A program made the position numbers and the translations under genes. From Longispora sp040681875 (lineage in GTDB: Bacteria > Actinomycetota > Actinomycetes > Mycobacteriales > Micromonosporaceae), in the NCBI RefSeq assembly GCF_040681875.1, contig NZ_JBFAZP010000002.1, positions 682,001 to 746,000 of the forward strand: DNA of 64,000 bases, given 5' to 3'. The notes under the pieces are model-generated. The model was not told the DNA's origin. It worked only from the letters and a program-made list of their open reading frames with translations, and made no database searches. Each line of letters starts with the position of its first letter. The stretch's first letter is position 1. Positions 1-8,919 of the stretch are shown here, one piece after another.

Positions 1-189
1 GCGCGGGGCCGGCGGGTCGCCGCCCGGCTGATCGACGCCGTGGCCGACTGGGCCCGGGAGAGTGGCGCCGAGGCCCTGGAGCTGCACGTCTACCCGCACA
101 ACCAGGCCGCGTACCAGGCCTATGCCCGTTACGGGTTCACCGACCAGGAGGTCGCCGACGAGATCCTGATGCGGTTGCCGCTCCGCTGA
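1..189 (+). CDS. GNAT-family N-acetyltransferase, C-terminal part
   Basis: The window opens inside a reading frame with no stop before the TGA at 187-189. The 62 visible residues carry the C-terminal half of a GNAT acetyltransferase fold: a helix (RVAARLIDAVADWARESG), a beta strand (ALELHVY), then N-Q-A-A-Y-Q-A-Y-A-R-Y-G-F, the usual N..A...Y...GF signature next to the acetyl-CoA site. The substrate cannot be inferred because the N-terminal half lies outside the window. A strong hairpin follows directly. Confidence 0.85.
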   Translation, partial: ARGRRVAARLIDAVADWARESGAEALELHVYPHNQAAYQAYARYGFTDQEVADEILMRLPLR

Positions 190-220
190 CGGTCGGCCCG
201 CGACGAGCGGGGGTACCGGG

Positions 221-258
221 GCGCGGCACCGTGGTGTCCGGGGTCCACGGTGCCGCGC
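221..258. terminator. bidirectional hairpin terminator
   Basis: A perfect 14-bp inverted repeat (221-234 pairs with 245-258, 10-nt loop) lies between the convergent acetyltransferase and subtilase genes. There is no T-tract, as is usual in high-GC actinomycetes. Confidence 0.7.
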
Positions 259-266
259 GCACCGGG

Positions 267-3200
267 CTACCGGATCCGGTACGCGTTGTGGACCGTCTGG
301 GTCACCCGCGCGCCGCCCGGCCCCGTGGCCGTGGCCCGCAGTGACACCCCTCCCCCGGCCGCCGGGTGCCGGACCTGCCCGCACCATCCGGTCCCGTCCC
401 GGGCCACGCGCACCGGCACCCAGGTCGCCCCGCCGTCGTAGGAGGCGTCCACGGTCAGCGCCGTGGCCCGGGAACCGTCGGCGCCGGACACCGTGATCGG
501 GAGCCGGAACGGCCGGCCGGCGGGCGCGTACCCCTCCGGGTCGAGGTGTGGGGTGAAGCCCACGGCCAGGGCCGGCAGCGGGGTGGGTGCGGCGGTGTGG
601 CCGGAGCGGAACGTCCACTCGGTGGTGATCCGGTCGCTGAGGACGGCGGTCGGGTCGGCCCAGGTCATGACGAGGCGGTAGTCGGCGGGCCCGGGCGGGA
701 CCGTGGTAATCATGCCGTTCACGGAGCTGGTCTCGGCGATCTTCGTGCCGTCGCGGTAGAGGGCGGTGCCGGCCGTGGTGGTGTCGGTGGCGCGCAGGCC
801 GTACCAGCCGGCGCCGCCCGGGCCGCGCATGGTGCTGATCGTGGACAGTTCGTCGCCGTTCCGGGTGAGCAGGCGGGGCAGGGCCGCGGGGCCGTACACC
901 GGCCTGTTGAGCTCCTCGGTGTGCTGGCGGCCCGCCCGGTAGGTGGTCAGGTCGTCGACGGCGTGGTACTCCATGCCGGTGGCCGCGCTCTTGGCCAGGT
1001 AGGCGTTCCAGCCGATGTCGCCGCCGCTCAGGTGGTACCCGGTCCGTTCGGAGCCGACCCTGGCCGGTAGCGGGACGCCCGCCGCCGAGTCGAAGCCCAG
1101 GGACCGGGCGAACGGGAACACCGCGTGCTCGGCGACCGGGAACCTCGGGTCCACCGGTCCGGACACCCGGGTCCGCACTGTGGCCAGGTCGCGGGGCTCG
1201 ATCCGCTGGCGTCGGGAGCTGGGCAGGTCGGCGATCGCCCAGGCGAGGTGGTAGGCGTACGGGCTGTCGATCAGGGGGCCGTCGGCCGCGAGGGTGGTGG
1301 ACACGATGGAGGCCAACCGGCCGGCGGGCGGCGGCGGGCCGAGCCGGGCGAGTCGGAGCTGGTCGAGCCGGTCCGCGCCGATCCAGGTCGTGGTGGGCCC
1401 GTACGGGCCGGCGAGTCGGACGCCGACGGACGCGCCGAGGGGTACGGCGCCGCGTTCCGGCACGGTGACCTCGTACCTGCCGGCCTGTCTGCCGTCCATC
1501 TCCGCCGTCGCCGGGCCGGTCACGTCCAGCACCGGCCGGGTGAGCATGCCCATCCCGTCGGGGCCGAGCAGCACGGTGGCCACGGAGTAGCGGCCCGGGG
1601 GCACCCGGAGCGTCTCCTCCCCGGTGCCCAGGAAGTAGGAGCCGTCGCCCGCGTCGGAGGTGAGGCTGGTCGAGTAGCGTTCCAGCCGCCAGTCGGCGGG
1701 GGCCGTGTGGTGGACGGTGACCGGCACGAGCTGGCGTTCGCGGTGCGCGGTGAACGCGGTGACCAGCGCGGTGTCGGTGCCGGTCGCGACCACCCGTCCC
1801 GTGTACCGCCCGTCGGGCCCGCCGACCCGGGTGTCCGCCGTGACGGTGACCGTGGCCGTGCCGCCCGCCGGGACCGTCACCGACGGGTCGGCGGTGAACA
1901 TCCCGGCCGGGGCGGGCCGGCCGTCGGGCGCGGCGCCCTCGACCCGCAGCGCGAGGGTGACCGGGGCGGAACCCTGGTTGCGGTACCCGATTTGATGGGT
2001 GACCGGGGTGTCGTCGCCGTGCGGGTACTCCTGGGTGCCGAAGTCCAGCGCGCCCGACTCGGCGACCACGGCCTGCCGGACGGCCCGGCCCACGTCGACC
2101 CGGCCGGCGCCCTGCCCGGGCACGTCCCCGACGGGCCGGGCGCTCCCGGTCAGCGCGTTCTTCACCCGCGCGGCCGTCCAGTCGGGGTGCTGACCGGCCA
2201 GCAGGGCGGCGGCGCCCGCGACGTGCGGGGCGGCCATCGACGTGCCACTGAGGCGGGTGTGCAGGTCGTCCACCGGCGTGCCGGCGACGCCGTGCGCCGC
2301 GCGGGCCGCCACGATGTCCACCCCCGGCGCGGAGATCTCGGGCTTGACCGCGCCGTTGGCGCCCGGGCCCCGGCTGGAGAACGGGGCCCGCTGGTCGGCG
2401 GCGTCCACGGCGGCCACGGACAGGGCCGCCGCCGCGGTACTGGGCGAGTTGACGCTGCCGTCGAGGCCCTCGTTCCCGGCGGCGACGACGAACAACGCGC
2501 CGGTCTGGGCCGTCAGCGCGTCGACGGCCTGCTCCAGCGGGTCGACCTCCGGGGTGTCCCCGGAGCCGAGGCTCAGGTTGACCACCCGGGCGTGCCGCTC
2601 GACCGTCGCCCAGCGCATGCCGGCGAGGACCGCCGACTCCGGGCAGCCGTGGGCGGCGCAGACCTTGCCGACCGCGAGCGTCGCGCCGGGCGCCACGCCC
2701 CGGTGCACGGGGCCGACCCCGGCGATGGTGGCCGCGACATGGGTACCGTGCCCGTCCAGGTCGTCGGCGTCGGGATCGTCGGTGAAGTTCGCGGTCGCGC
2801 CGATCCGGCCGGCCAGGTCCGGGTGTCCCGCGTCGACGCCGGTGTCCAGGACGGCCACGGTCACGCCCGCGCCGGTGTGCCCGGCCGCCCAGGCCTCCGG
2901 CGCGCCGATCCGCGGCACGCTCCGGTCCAGCAGCGGCTTGCGGAGCCCGTCGAGCCAGAGCTTGCCGGGTGCGGCCGTCCGGTGGCCGCCCCAGTACGCG
3001 GCGGCGTCCTTCTTGGCCAGCCTGCGCGGGGTCACGCCGGCCGCGAACCCGGTGCCGGCCTGGTCGAGGAGGGGCAGGTCGGGGCGGCGGGCGTCGTCGT
3101 ACCCGAAGGCGATCAGGGTCGTGACGTCGAACAGCCGGGGGTCGAGTCTCCCGTCGCGCAGCCCGTCGAGGGCGTCGGCGGGGGTGACCCTCAGGTGGCC

Positions 3201-3428
3201 GTCGGCCTTCCTGACGATGTGGCCGACGTGGGACCGGCCGGGGGCCATGACCACGGAGACCCGCTCGCCGGCCACGGTGACCCGGTCCCCGGTGACCAGG
3301 GTGACGGTGTGGACCGGGCCGGGCGGGGTGCCGGTCGGGGCGGGTGGCGGGGTGGCCCGCGCGGCGCCCGGGAGCACGGAGAGCAGGAGTGCGGTCAGGG
3401 CTACGCCGACCGGCCATCGTGGACGCAT
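267..3428 (-). CDS. secreted subtilisin-like (S8) serine protease
   Basis: A 1053-residue exported protease. Start chosen at the ATG at 3428, which has a GGAAGG ribosome site and begins a typical signal peptide (Arg-rich n-region, hydrophobic core, A-R-A cleavage region); the longer frame to 3482 has no signal. The catalytic triad is intact: Asp195 in VLDTGVDAGHPD, His227 in GHGTHVA, Ser397 in SGTSMAAPHVAG. About 600 residues follow the catalytic domain, beta-rich and probably Ig/fibronectin-like, as in large Streptomyces subtilases. It is inferred to degrade extracellular protein. It is followed on the same strand by nothing and preceded 110 bp upstream by another exported protease. Confidence 0.92.
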   Translation of the reverse strand: MRPRWPVGVALTALLLSVLPGAARATPPPAPTGTPPGPVHTVTLVTGDRVTVAGERVSVVMAPGRSHVGHIVRKADGHLRVTPADALDGLRDGRLDPRLFDVTTLIAFGYDDARRPDLPLLDQAGTGFAAGVTPRRLAKKDAAAYWGGHRTAAPGKLWLDGLRKPLLDRSVPRIGAPEAWAAGHTGAGVTVAVLDTGVDAGHPDLAGRIGATANFTDDPDADDLDGHGTHVAATIAGVGPVHRGVAPGATLAVGKVCAAHGCPESAVLAGMRWATVERHARVVNLSLGSGDTPEVDPLEQAVDALTAQTGALFVVAAGNEGLDGSVNSPSTAAAALSVAAVDAADQRAPFSSRGPGANGAVKPEISAPGVDIVAARAAHGVAGTPVDDLHTRLSGTSMAAPHVAGAAALLAGQHPDWTAARVKNALTGSARPVGDVPGQGAGRVDVGRAVRQAVVAESGALDFGTQEYPHGDDTPVTHQIGYRNQGSAPVTLALRVEGAAPDGRPAPAGMFTADPSVTVPAGGTATVTVTADTRVGGPDGRYTGRVVATGTDTALVTAFTAHRERQLVPVTVHHTAPADWRLERYSTSLTSDAGDGSYFLGTGEETLRVPPGRYSVATVLLGPDGMGMLTRPVLDVTGPATAEMDGRQAGRYEVTVPERGAVPLGASVGVRLAGPYGPTTTWIGADRLDQLRLARLGPPPPAGRLASIVSTTLAADGPLIDSPYAYHLAWAIADLPSSRRQRIEPRDLATVRTRVSGPVDPRFPVAEHAVFPFARSLGFDSAAGVPLPARVGSERTGYHLSGGDIGWNAYLAKSAATGMEYHAVDDLTTYRAGRQHTEELNRPVYGPAALPRLLTRNGDELSTISTMRGPGGAGWYGLRATDTTTAGTALYRDGTKIAETSSVNGMITTVPPGPADYRLVMTWADPTAVLSDRITTEWTFRSGHTAAPTPLPALAVGFTPHLDPEGYAPAGRPFRLPITVSGADGSRATALTVDASYDGGATWVPVRVARDGTGWCGQVRHPAAGGGVSLRATATGPGGARVTQTVHNAYRIR

Positions 3429-3537
3429 CGCTGTCCTTCCGGAGAGGTGGATGATCTCTACCGGGAGGACGGAGCCGGGCACTCCGGGCGTTGCCCGCCC
3501 ACCGGAACTCCCGGCGGACGGGCCCGTCCCCGTCGGC

Positions 3538-4788
3538 TCAACGGCGGCGGCGCAGCAGGAGGAGGAGCGCTCCGGCGCAGGTCAGGAGCAGGAGCGCCCC
3601 GCCGGCGGCGTACCAGGAATAGGAACTGTCCGCCGGCACCGGCTGTGACCGGGGCGTGGGCGTGACCGGCTCCGCCGCCGCGGGATCCTCCGAGGCCGGG
3701 ACCGTGGCGCTCGCGGACGGGCTCGGCGTCACCGACGGCGACGGGCTCGGCGTGGGCGACGGGCTCGGGCTGGGGGCATCCCCGATCCGCACCTCGACCT
3801 CGGCGCCCGAGGCCCCGACCGACCGCACCGTGACCGTCACCTTCGCCGCCGCGTCCGTGAACGGCCTGCCGACCGCGAGCGCGGTGTCGTCGGTCCCCTT
3901 GGTGCCCGGGGTGGCGTCCAGCAGCGGGGCGTCGGCGTACTTCGCGTTGTCGACCCGGTAGGCGTACACGCCGGGGGTGGTGGTGTCGATCGTGGCCTTC
4001 GCCCGGTACTCGACGACGACCTTGCGCGCGCCCACCGCGATCTCCAGCGCCCGGGGGCCCGGCCGGTCGCGCGGCGCGTGCAGTGCGGCCAGGGTCCACC
4101 GGCCGGTGCGGGTGACCGCCACCCGCCGGTCGGCCGGCAGCCAGCCGGTGTGGATCAGCTCGGGGGCCGACAGCCCCACCAGGCCGCCGCCGCCTATCGG
4201 GGACCGGTCGCTGTAGCCGTCCTCGGCGCACGCGGCCACGGACGCCGGCTCGCAGACCAGCCGGCGTTCGTGCGACAGGCCCAGGTTGTGGCCGAGTTCG
4301 TGCACGGTGCCGGTCAGGCTCAGGTAGTCCATCAGCAGCGCGGTGCCGCCGGGTACCGAGGCCAGGCCCGCCCACGCGCACTTGTTCTTCTGGCTCGGGA
4401 TCACCACCGCGAGCTGGTCGTAGGCGTCGGCGGGCACCCCGTGGTCGGCGAGCGCGGCGCGTCCGGCGCGCTGGATGGCGGTGAAGTCGCAGGTCGCGTC
4501 CAGGTCCGCCGGCCACGGGCCGAACAGTCCGCCGTCGCCCACCGGGGCGTACCGCAGCCGGCCGTCGGACGCCTCCTCGTAGTAGCTGACCACCGACGGG
4601 GCCGGGCCGAAGAACTGCGCGGCGAAGGTGGCGCGCACCTTGTCCGGGTCCCGCAACGCGCTGTCGCGGAAGTCGAGCAGGACGACGGCGGTGCGCCGGA
4701 CGGTCGGGGCGGCGTACGCGGGCGGGGCGGTCGCCACGAGGGTCCCCAGCGCGGCGGCGACGGCGAGGAGGCGGGACGGGGTTCTCAT
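3538..4788 (-). CDS. secreted, membrane-tethered metzincin-like metalloprotease (M11/gametolysin-like)
   Basis: 416 residues. An N-terminal signal peptide (cleavage near Ala26) is followed by a zinc-protease core with HELGHNLGLSH at residues 163-173, the metzincin HExxHxxGxxH motif (His163, His167, His173 ligands, Glu164 base). The region that should carry the Met-turn reads SPIG (196-199), so Ile replaces the usual Met. A Ser/Pro-rich linker then leads to a C-terminal membrane helix and an Arg tail, with no LPxTG sortase signal, so the protein is probably held in the membrane facing out. Related to secreted M6/M11-type peptidases; the substrate is unknown. No strong ribosome site is seen at the ATG. 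Confidence 0.8.
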   Translation of the reverse strand: MRTPSRLLAVAAALGTLVATAPPAYAAPTVRRTAVVLLDFRDSALRDPDKVRATFAAQFFGPAPSVVSYYEEASDGRLRYAPVGDGGLFGPWPADLDATCDFTAIQRAGRAALADHGVPADAYDQLAVVIPSQKNKCAWAGLASVPGGTALLMDYLSLTGTVHELGHNLGLSHERRLVCEPASVAACAEDGYSDRSPIGGGGLVGLSAPELIHTGWLPADRRVAVTRTGRWTLAALHAPRDRPGPRALEIAVGARKVVVEYRAKATIDTTTPGVYAYRVDNAKYADAPLLDATPGTKGTDDTALAVGRPFTDAAAKVTVTVRSVGASGAEVEVRIGDAPSPSPSPTPSPSPSVTPSPSASATVPASEDPAAAEPVTPTPRSQPVPADSSYSWYAAGGALLLLTCAGALLLLLRRRR

Positions 4789-4851
4789 GTACCTGGGTCG
4801 GGAAAACGGCCCCCGGATTACGCCCAGCGTCCCGGAAAGTTCGCCGCCCGG

Positions 4852-5535
4852 CTAGGCCACCGCCCGCTCGGCGAGGATCCGGGCCAGCTCGGCGGGCCGG
4901 GTGAACATCGGCCAGTGCCCGGAGTCGATGTCCACGTACTCGACGTGCTGGGCCCGGGCGAGTTCGGGCACGTCCCCGCCGTCGACGCACGCGCGGGCCT
5001 CGTCGGGGCTGAATTCGGGACACACCACCACGACGGGTACGTCGAACCGCCGCTCGTCGGCCAGCCGCACCACGCCCCGGGCGACGCCGACCGGGACGGG
5101 GACGGCGGCGGACGCGATGGCCCGGCGGGCGTCCTGGTCGAGGTCGACGGCGTCGGCCCCCTCGAACGGTCCCCAGCCGGGGAAGGGCATCCCGTCGTCG
5201 ACGATGTCGAAGAAGTCCGCGTACAGTTCCCCGTCGGCGGACGGGAAGCCGCCGACGAGGGCGACCCCGGCGACCCGGGCGGGGCGGGCGTCGGCGGCCA
5301 GCCAGGCGAGGGTGCAGGCGGCGGAGTGCCCGACGACCAGCACCGGCCCGGTCGCGGCGTCCACGGCGGCGACGACGGCGGCCACCTGGTCGTCGAGCGT
5401 GGCGGCCGGCGCGCCGTCGCCCTGGCCGGGGAGGGTGATCGGCACGGGACGGTGGCCGAGCTTGTCCAGCTCGGCGGCGACGTCGGTCCAGACGGATCCG
5501 TCGAGCCACAGGCCGGCGATGAGCAGGATGTCCAT
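4852..5535 (-). CDS. alpha/beta hydrolase
   Basis: 227 residues of a compact alpha/beta-hydrolase fold, cytoplasmic (no signal). The nucleophile elbow is GHSAA with Ser71, the oxyanion region is near IAGLWLDGS at the N-terminus, and the catalytic His lies in DSGHWP near the C-terminus. Start is the ATG at 5535; the frame stays open far upstream but codes poorly there. It is divergent from the WYL regulator at 5638 with a 102-bp gap, so that regulator probably controls it. The substrate is unknown; the small size suggests a lipase, esterase or haloperoxidase-like enzyme. Confidence 0.88.
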   Translation of the reverse strand: MDILLIAGLWLDGSVWTDVAAELDKLGHRPVPITLPGQGDGAPAATLDDQVAAVVAAVDAATGPVLVVGHSAACTLAWLAADARPARVAGVALVGGFPSADGELYADFFDIVDDGMPFPGWGPFEGADAVDLDQDARRAIASAAVPVPVGVARGVVRLADERRFDVPVVVVCPEFSPDEARACVDGGDVPELARAQHVEYVDIDSGHWPMFTRPAELARILAERAVA

Positions 5536-5637
5536 GACGGGGTTCTCTCTCTCGTGCGGTCGGTCGCTTCCCACCCTAGGGCCGGTTCCGGACGTTCTGC
5601 TTCCAGGTTCGCCGGGACGGTCGCCTAGGCTGCCCGG

Positions 5638-6591
5638 GTGGCGAACTCCGACAGCCCCACCGCCCGGGCCCTGCGCACCCTGGAGATCCTCCAGAACCGC
5701 CCCGGCACCACGGCCGGGCAGCTCGGCGCGCGGCTGGGCGTGACCGAGCGGGCCGCGCGCCGCTACGTCGGGATCCTCCGGGAGGCCGGCATCCCGGTGG
5801 AGTCGACCCGGGGCCCGCACGGCGGGTACCGGCTGCGGCGCGGAACCCGGCTGCCCCCGGTCGTGTTCACCGAGGCGGAGGCGCTCGGCCTGGTGATGGC
5901 GGCCCTCGACGGCCAACGCGGCGACCCCGACGGCCTGGTCTCCGAGGCCCTCGGCAAGGTGATCCGGGTACTGCCGGAGCGGGTCGGCCGGCAGGCCGCC
6001 GTACTCCGGGAGCACGCCGCCGCCGCGCCCGACCGGTCGGCGTCGCGGCCGGCCCCGACGATCCTCAGCGCGCTGGTCTCCGCCGTCGCGGACCGGTGCC
6101 GGGTGCGGGTCGGCTACCAGGGCGGCTCGGGGGACGCGTGGGAGGCGGAGGTGGACCCGTGGGCGGTGGTCGTGCGGCACGGCCACTGGTACCTGCTGTG
6201 CCACTCGCACCGCGCGGACGCGATCCGCACCTACCGGGTGGACCGGGTCCGCGCCGTCGAGCCGACCGGGCACGCCTTCGAGCCGCCCGCGGACCTCGAC
6301 CCGGTGGCCGTACTGGAGCGCAACCTCGGTACCGGGTGGGCGTTCGGCACCCGGGTGGTCTTCGCCGCGCCGCTGGCGGAGGTGGCCCCGTGGGTTCGGC
6401 CGCCGATGGGCCGGTTGGAGCCGCACGGCGAGGGGTGCGTGCTGGTCGGCAGCACCGGCAATCCGGCGATGTACGCGCAGGAGTGGCTGCCGACCATCCC
6501 GTTCGACTTCCGGGTCGACGGCGGCCCGGAGCTGCGGGCCGCCGTCGCGACACTCGCGGCCAGGCTGACCGCAGCGGTCAAGGAGCCCTGA
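5638..6591 (+). CDS. HTH/WYL-domain transcriptional regulator (YafY family)
   Basis: 317 residues starting at a GTG. The N-terminal winged helix (residues about 5-60: TARALRTLEILQNRPG, then TAGQLGARLGVTERAARRYVGIL) is of the HTH_11 type. The central WYL domain reads WAVVVRHGHWYLLCHSHRA and is followed by TYRVDRVRAVEPTG, the signature of ligand- or nucleic-acid-sensing WYL regulators; a WCX C-terminal domain follows. It is divergent from the alpha/beta hydrolase, the usual arrangement for a YafY-type regulator and its target. Confidence 0.92.
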   Translation: MANSDSPTARALRTLEILQNRPGTTAGQLGARLGVTERAARRYVGILREAGIPVESTRGPHGGYRLRRGTRLPPVVFTEAEALGLVMAALDGQRGDPDGLVSEALGKVIRVLPERVGRQAAVLREHAAAAPDRSASRPAPTILSALVSAVADRCRVRVGYQGGSGDAWEAEVDPWAVVVRHGHWYLLCHSHRADAIRTYRVDRVRAVEPTGHAFEPPADLDPVAVLERNLGTGWAFGTRVVFAAPLAEVAPWVRPPMGRLEPHGEGCVLVGSTGNPAMYAQEWLPTIPFDFRVDGGPELRAAVATLAARLTAAVKEP

Positions 6592-6786
6592 CGGGGCGCC
6601 GACGCGTCCGGCCAGGGCGTGTCCGGTAGATCTCGTCGAGGTCGCGGCGGGTCTCAGGGCGCGAACGGCACGTGGGGATGGTGCCCGGACCCCATAGTCA
6701 TATCCGGAAGACGTCACCGTGCAGCTGGCGCGGAAATGTCGGTGGGGGCGGCTAGGCTCGGCGCCTGTCCATACTGGAGTTCTCGG

Positions 6787-7788
6787 ATGGGGGTACGCAT
6801 GGCGACGCGGTGGACGGAGGTGGCCGTCGGCGCGGCGGGCGGCCGCACGGTCGCGGTGGTCGGCGGGGAGGACGGCAGCCTGCTGCGGTTCGACGTCGAC
6901 ACGCTCGCGGCGCTCGGCGGTCCGGTCGCCGCGCACGACGGTTCGGTGGACGCCCTCGCCACGACGGTGCTGGGCGGCCGGCCGGTGCTGGTCAGCGCGG
7001 GCGGAGAGTCGCTGCGGCTGTGGGAGCTGGAGACGGGTGCGCCGCTGGCCGGGCCGGTCGAGCTGCCGTACGACGTGACCCGGATGTGCGTCACGACGTG
7101 GAACGACCTGTCGGTGGCCGTCTGCCTGCACTCCGACGGCCTGACCCGGGTGTACGACCTCGTGGCCGGCGCCCTGGCCGCCGGTCCGCTCGACGACTGG
7201 GCCGGTGCGGTGGCGCTCGCCGAATGGGACGGCCAGCTGGTGGCGGTGCTGTCGGACCACCCGTTCGACGAGGACGCCGGGGACTACGACTTCGACGAGG
7301 TCGCGCTGCAGGCCTGGGATCTGGCGGAGGGGAGCCGGATCGGCGGGCCGCTGCTCGACGGCGGGTTCGGCGGCGTGGTCGTGGATCCGCCGGCGCTGCT
7401 CGTCGGGCACGGTACCGGCGCGGCCCTGGTCTCCGGGGTCGGGGCCGACGGTCACGTCCGGGCATGGGACCTGGCGTCGGGCGAGGCGCTGTGCGAGCCG
7501 CTGCCCGTCGGTGACGAGGACGAGAACGTGTCGGCGCTGGCGGCCGTGCGCCGCGACGGCCGGACGCTGGTGCTGGCCGGCACGACCGACGGCGCGGTGC
7601 GGCTGTGGGACCTCGCGGGAGCCGAGATCGGGGCGCCGTTCGCTCCCCTCGCCGACTGGGTGGCCGGGGTGGCGCTCACCGAGCGGCACGGGCGGCTCGC
7701 CGCGATCGCCGTCGGGCTGGACGGCGTGGTGCGGGTGTGGGAACCGCTGGACGGCGGCCACGTCGCCGACCTGGTGCCGGCCGCGTGA
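6787..7788 (+). CDS. WD40-repeat-like beta-propeller protein
   Basis: 333 residues made of degenerate WD40 blades: recurring LRFDVDTLAALGGPVAAHDGS, LRLWELETG, VRAWDLASGE, VRLWDLAG and VRVWEPLDGG units, about seven in total, so probably a single propeller. There is no signal peptide and no catalytic or NTPase domain. Start taken at the ATG at 6787, with GGAG seven bases upstream; the ATG at 6799 is an alternative. A stand-alone propeller of this type usually serves as a protein-binding scaffold; partner and role are unknown. The 195 bp upstream show nothing recognisable. Confidence 0.8.
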   Translation: MGVRMATRWTEVAVGAAGGRTVAVVGGEDGSLLRFDVDTLAALGGPVAAHDGSVDALATTVLGGRPVLVSAGGESLRLWELETGAPLAGPVELPYDVTRMCVTTWNDLSVAVCLHSDGLTRVYDLVAGALAAGPLDDWAGAVALAEWDGQLVAVLSDHPFDEDAGDYDFDEVALQAWDLAEGSRIGGPLLDGGFGGVVVDPPALLVGHGTGAALVSGVGADGHVRAWDLASGEALCEPLPVGDEDENVSALAAVRRDGRTLVLAGTTDGAVRLWDLAGAEIGAPFAPLADWVAGVALTERHGRLAAIAVGLDGVVRVWEPLDGGHVADLVPAA

Positions 7789-7918
7789 CGGGCCGCGGTA
7801 CCTCCTGACGCGTTTGTTCCATCCGGCCACGGCGGCGGAGTCCGCCGCGTCGCGGGGGCGCCATTCTGGTGACCGAGGGCCCGCCCCGTCGCCTGGGTGG
7901 CAGGGCCCTGCGGTGGCC

Positions 7919-7942
7919 GAGGGGCCCGTCGCCGGGCCCCTC
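7919..7942. terminator. bidirectional hairpin terminator
   Basis: A 10-bp perfect inverted repeat (7919-7928 with 7933-7942) with a TCGC loop, between the convergent WD40-like gene and the 2-oxoglutarate oxygenase gene. Confidence 0.7.
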
Positions 7943-7948
7943 CCTCCG

Positions 7949-8899
7949 TCACGCGCTCGCGTAGCACCGCCGGAGCCACCGGCTGCGCGTCGGGTCGGTC
8001 GGGGTGAACGCGGTCCGCCGGTGCAGGCACCGGTAGTTGTCGAACACGAGGACCTGTCCGGGTTCCAGGACCGGCTCCCACGCCGCCGCGCGCCCCAGGG
8101 CCGCCTTCCAGCGCTCCAGGCCCTCCTCCGATCCGGGGGTGGTGCCCCGGGTGGTGCCGAGGTCGAACCGGACCCGGTACCCGACCCGGTGGCCCTCCAG
8201 CACGGGGACCCCGGTCAGGAGCAGCGGCTCGGTCGGGTCGGTCGAGGCGGGCGCGCCGACCTCGAACACGTCCGAGGACAGCAGCCGCCGGTCGGACTCG
8301 TCGAGCTGGTCGAGCGCGTCCTCCACGGCCATCAGCTCGGTGGCCACCCGTTCGTCGTTGCGGACCGCGTAGAACGTCAGGTAGCGGGGCACGCTGACCC
8401 GGGGGTCGGTACCCGGCTCGCCGAACCGCAGGTGCGGGTTGTCGGTGTGCCAGAAGAACTCCGTGTCCGCGCCCCAGGAGCTCGTGGTCCCGGCGGCGCT
8501 CGGGTTCGGGGCCACGTTGCGCATCAGCAGGCCGTCGTTCTCGTAGTCCACCGCGTACGGCATCAGCCCGAGCAGCTGGAGCACGCCGAGGTGCACGGCG
8601 TTGACGACCGCCAGGCGCGTCTCGTCGACGAAGCCGTCCACGGGTGTGGCCGGGAACTCCTGCTGCGGCAGGTTGTCCACCAGCAGCGCGTGGTGCCCGG
8701 TGTGCGGGAACACCGCCAGAGCGCCGAGCAGTTCGCCGGGCAGATGGGTACGCAGCGCGTGGGCGCCGATCCCGGCCAGGATCGCGGTGTGGGTGTCCGG
8801 TTCGAGGTCGGTGCCCTCGATCCGGTCGGTGATGGTCTTCTCCAGGATGTCGCGCACCCCGTCGTCGACCCGGTAGGTGACCAGACTCAGTCTCCGCAT
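7949..8899 (-). CDS. TauD/clavaminate-synthase-like Fe(II)/2-oxoglutarate oxygenase
   Basis: 316 residues. The facial triad of non-haem iron oxygenases is visible: HTD at 151-153 in FFWHTDNPH and the distal His293 in NYRCLHRRTAF, with Arg307/Arg310 placed to bind 2-oxoglutarate. The HTDNPH spacing and the overall layout resemble the clavaminate synthase / amino-acid hydroxylase branch more than classical taurine dioxygenase. It is the last gene of a three-gene unit: a 20-bp gap separates it from the TauE-like permease, and a very strong GGAGGAG site precedes the ATG at 8899. Hydroxylation of a small amino acid or organosulfur compound is an inference from family and context. Confidence 0.87.
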   Translation of the reverse strand: MRRLSLVTYRVDDGVRDILEKTITDRIEGTDLEPDTHTAILAGIGAHALRTHLPGELLGALAVFPHTGHHALLVDNLPQQEFPATPVDGFVDETRLAVVNAVHLGVLQLLGLMPYAVDYENDGLLMRNVAPNPSAAGTTSSWGADTEFFWHTDNPHLRFGEPGTDPRVSVPRYLTFYAVRNDERVATELMAVEDALDQLDESDRRLLSSDVFEVGAPASTDPTEPLLLTGVPVLEGHRVGYRVRFDLGTTRGTTPGSEEGLERWKAALGRAAAWEPVLEPGQVLVFDNYRCLHRRTAFTPTDPTRSRWLRRCYASA

Positions 8900-8919
8900 G
8901 CCTTGCTCCTCCCCGTTCT

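Noticed and set aside
1125..3665. An 846-codon plus-strand frame across the subtilase gene
   Set aside because: It is antisense to a well-supported protease, is Gly/Arg/Pro-rich and matches no fold; a typical high-GC shadow. The same applies to the long frames at 11668-14307, 36344-39523, 50233-53748 and 55344-58169.
4852..7830. A 992-codon minus-strand frame apparently fusing a large N-terminal region to the alpha/beta hydrolase
   Set aside because: Only the last 227 codons code for a recognisable fold, starting at ATG 5535. The upstream part is antisense to the WYL regulator and the WD40-like gene.
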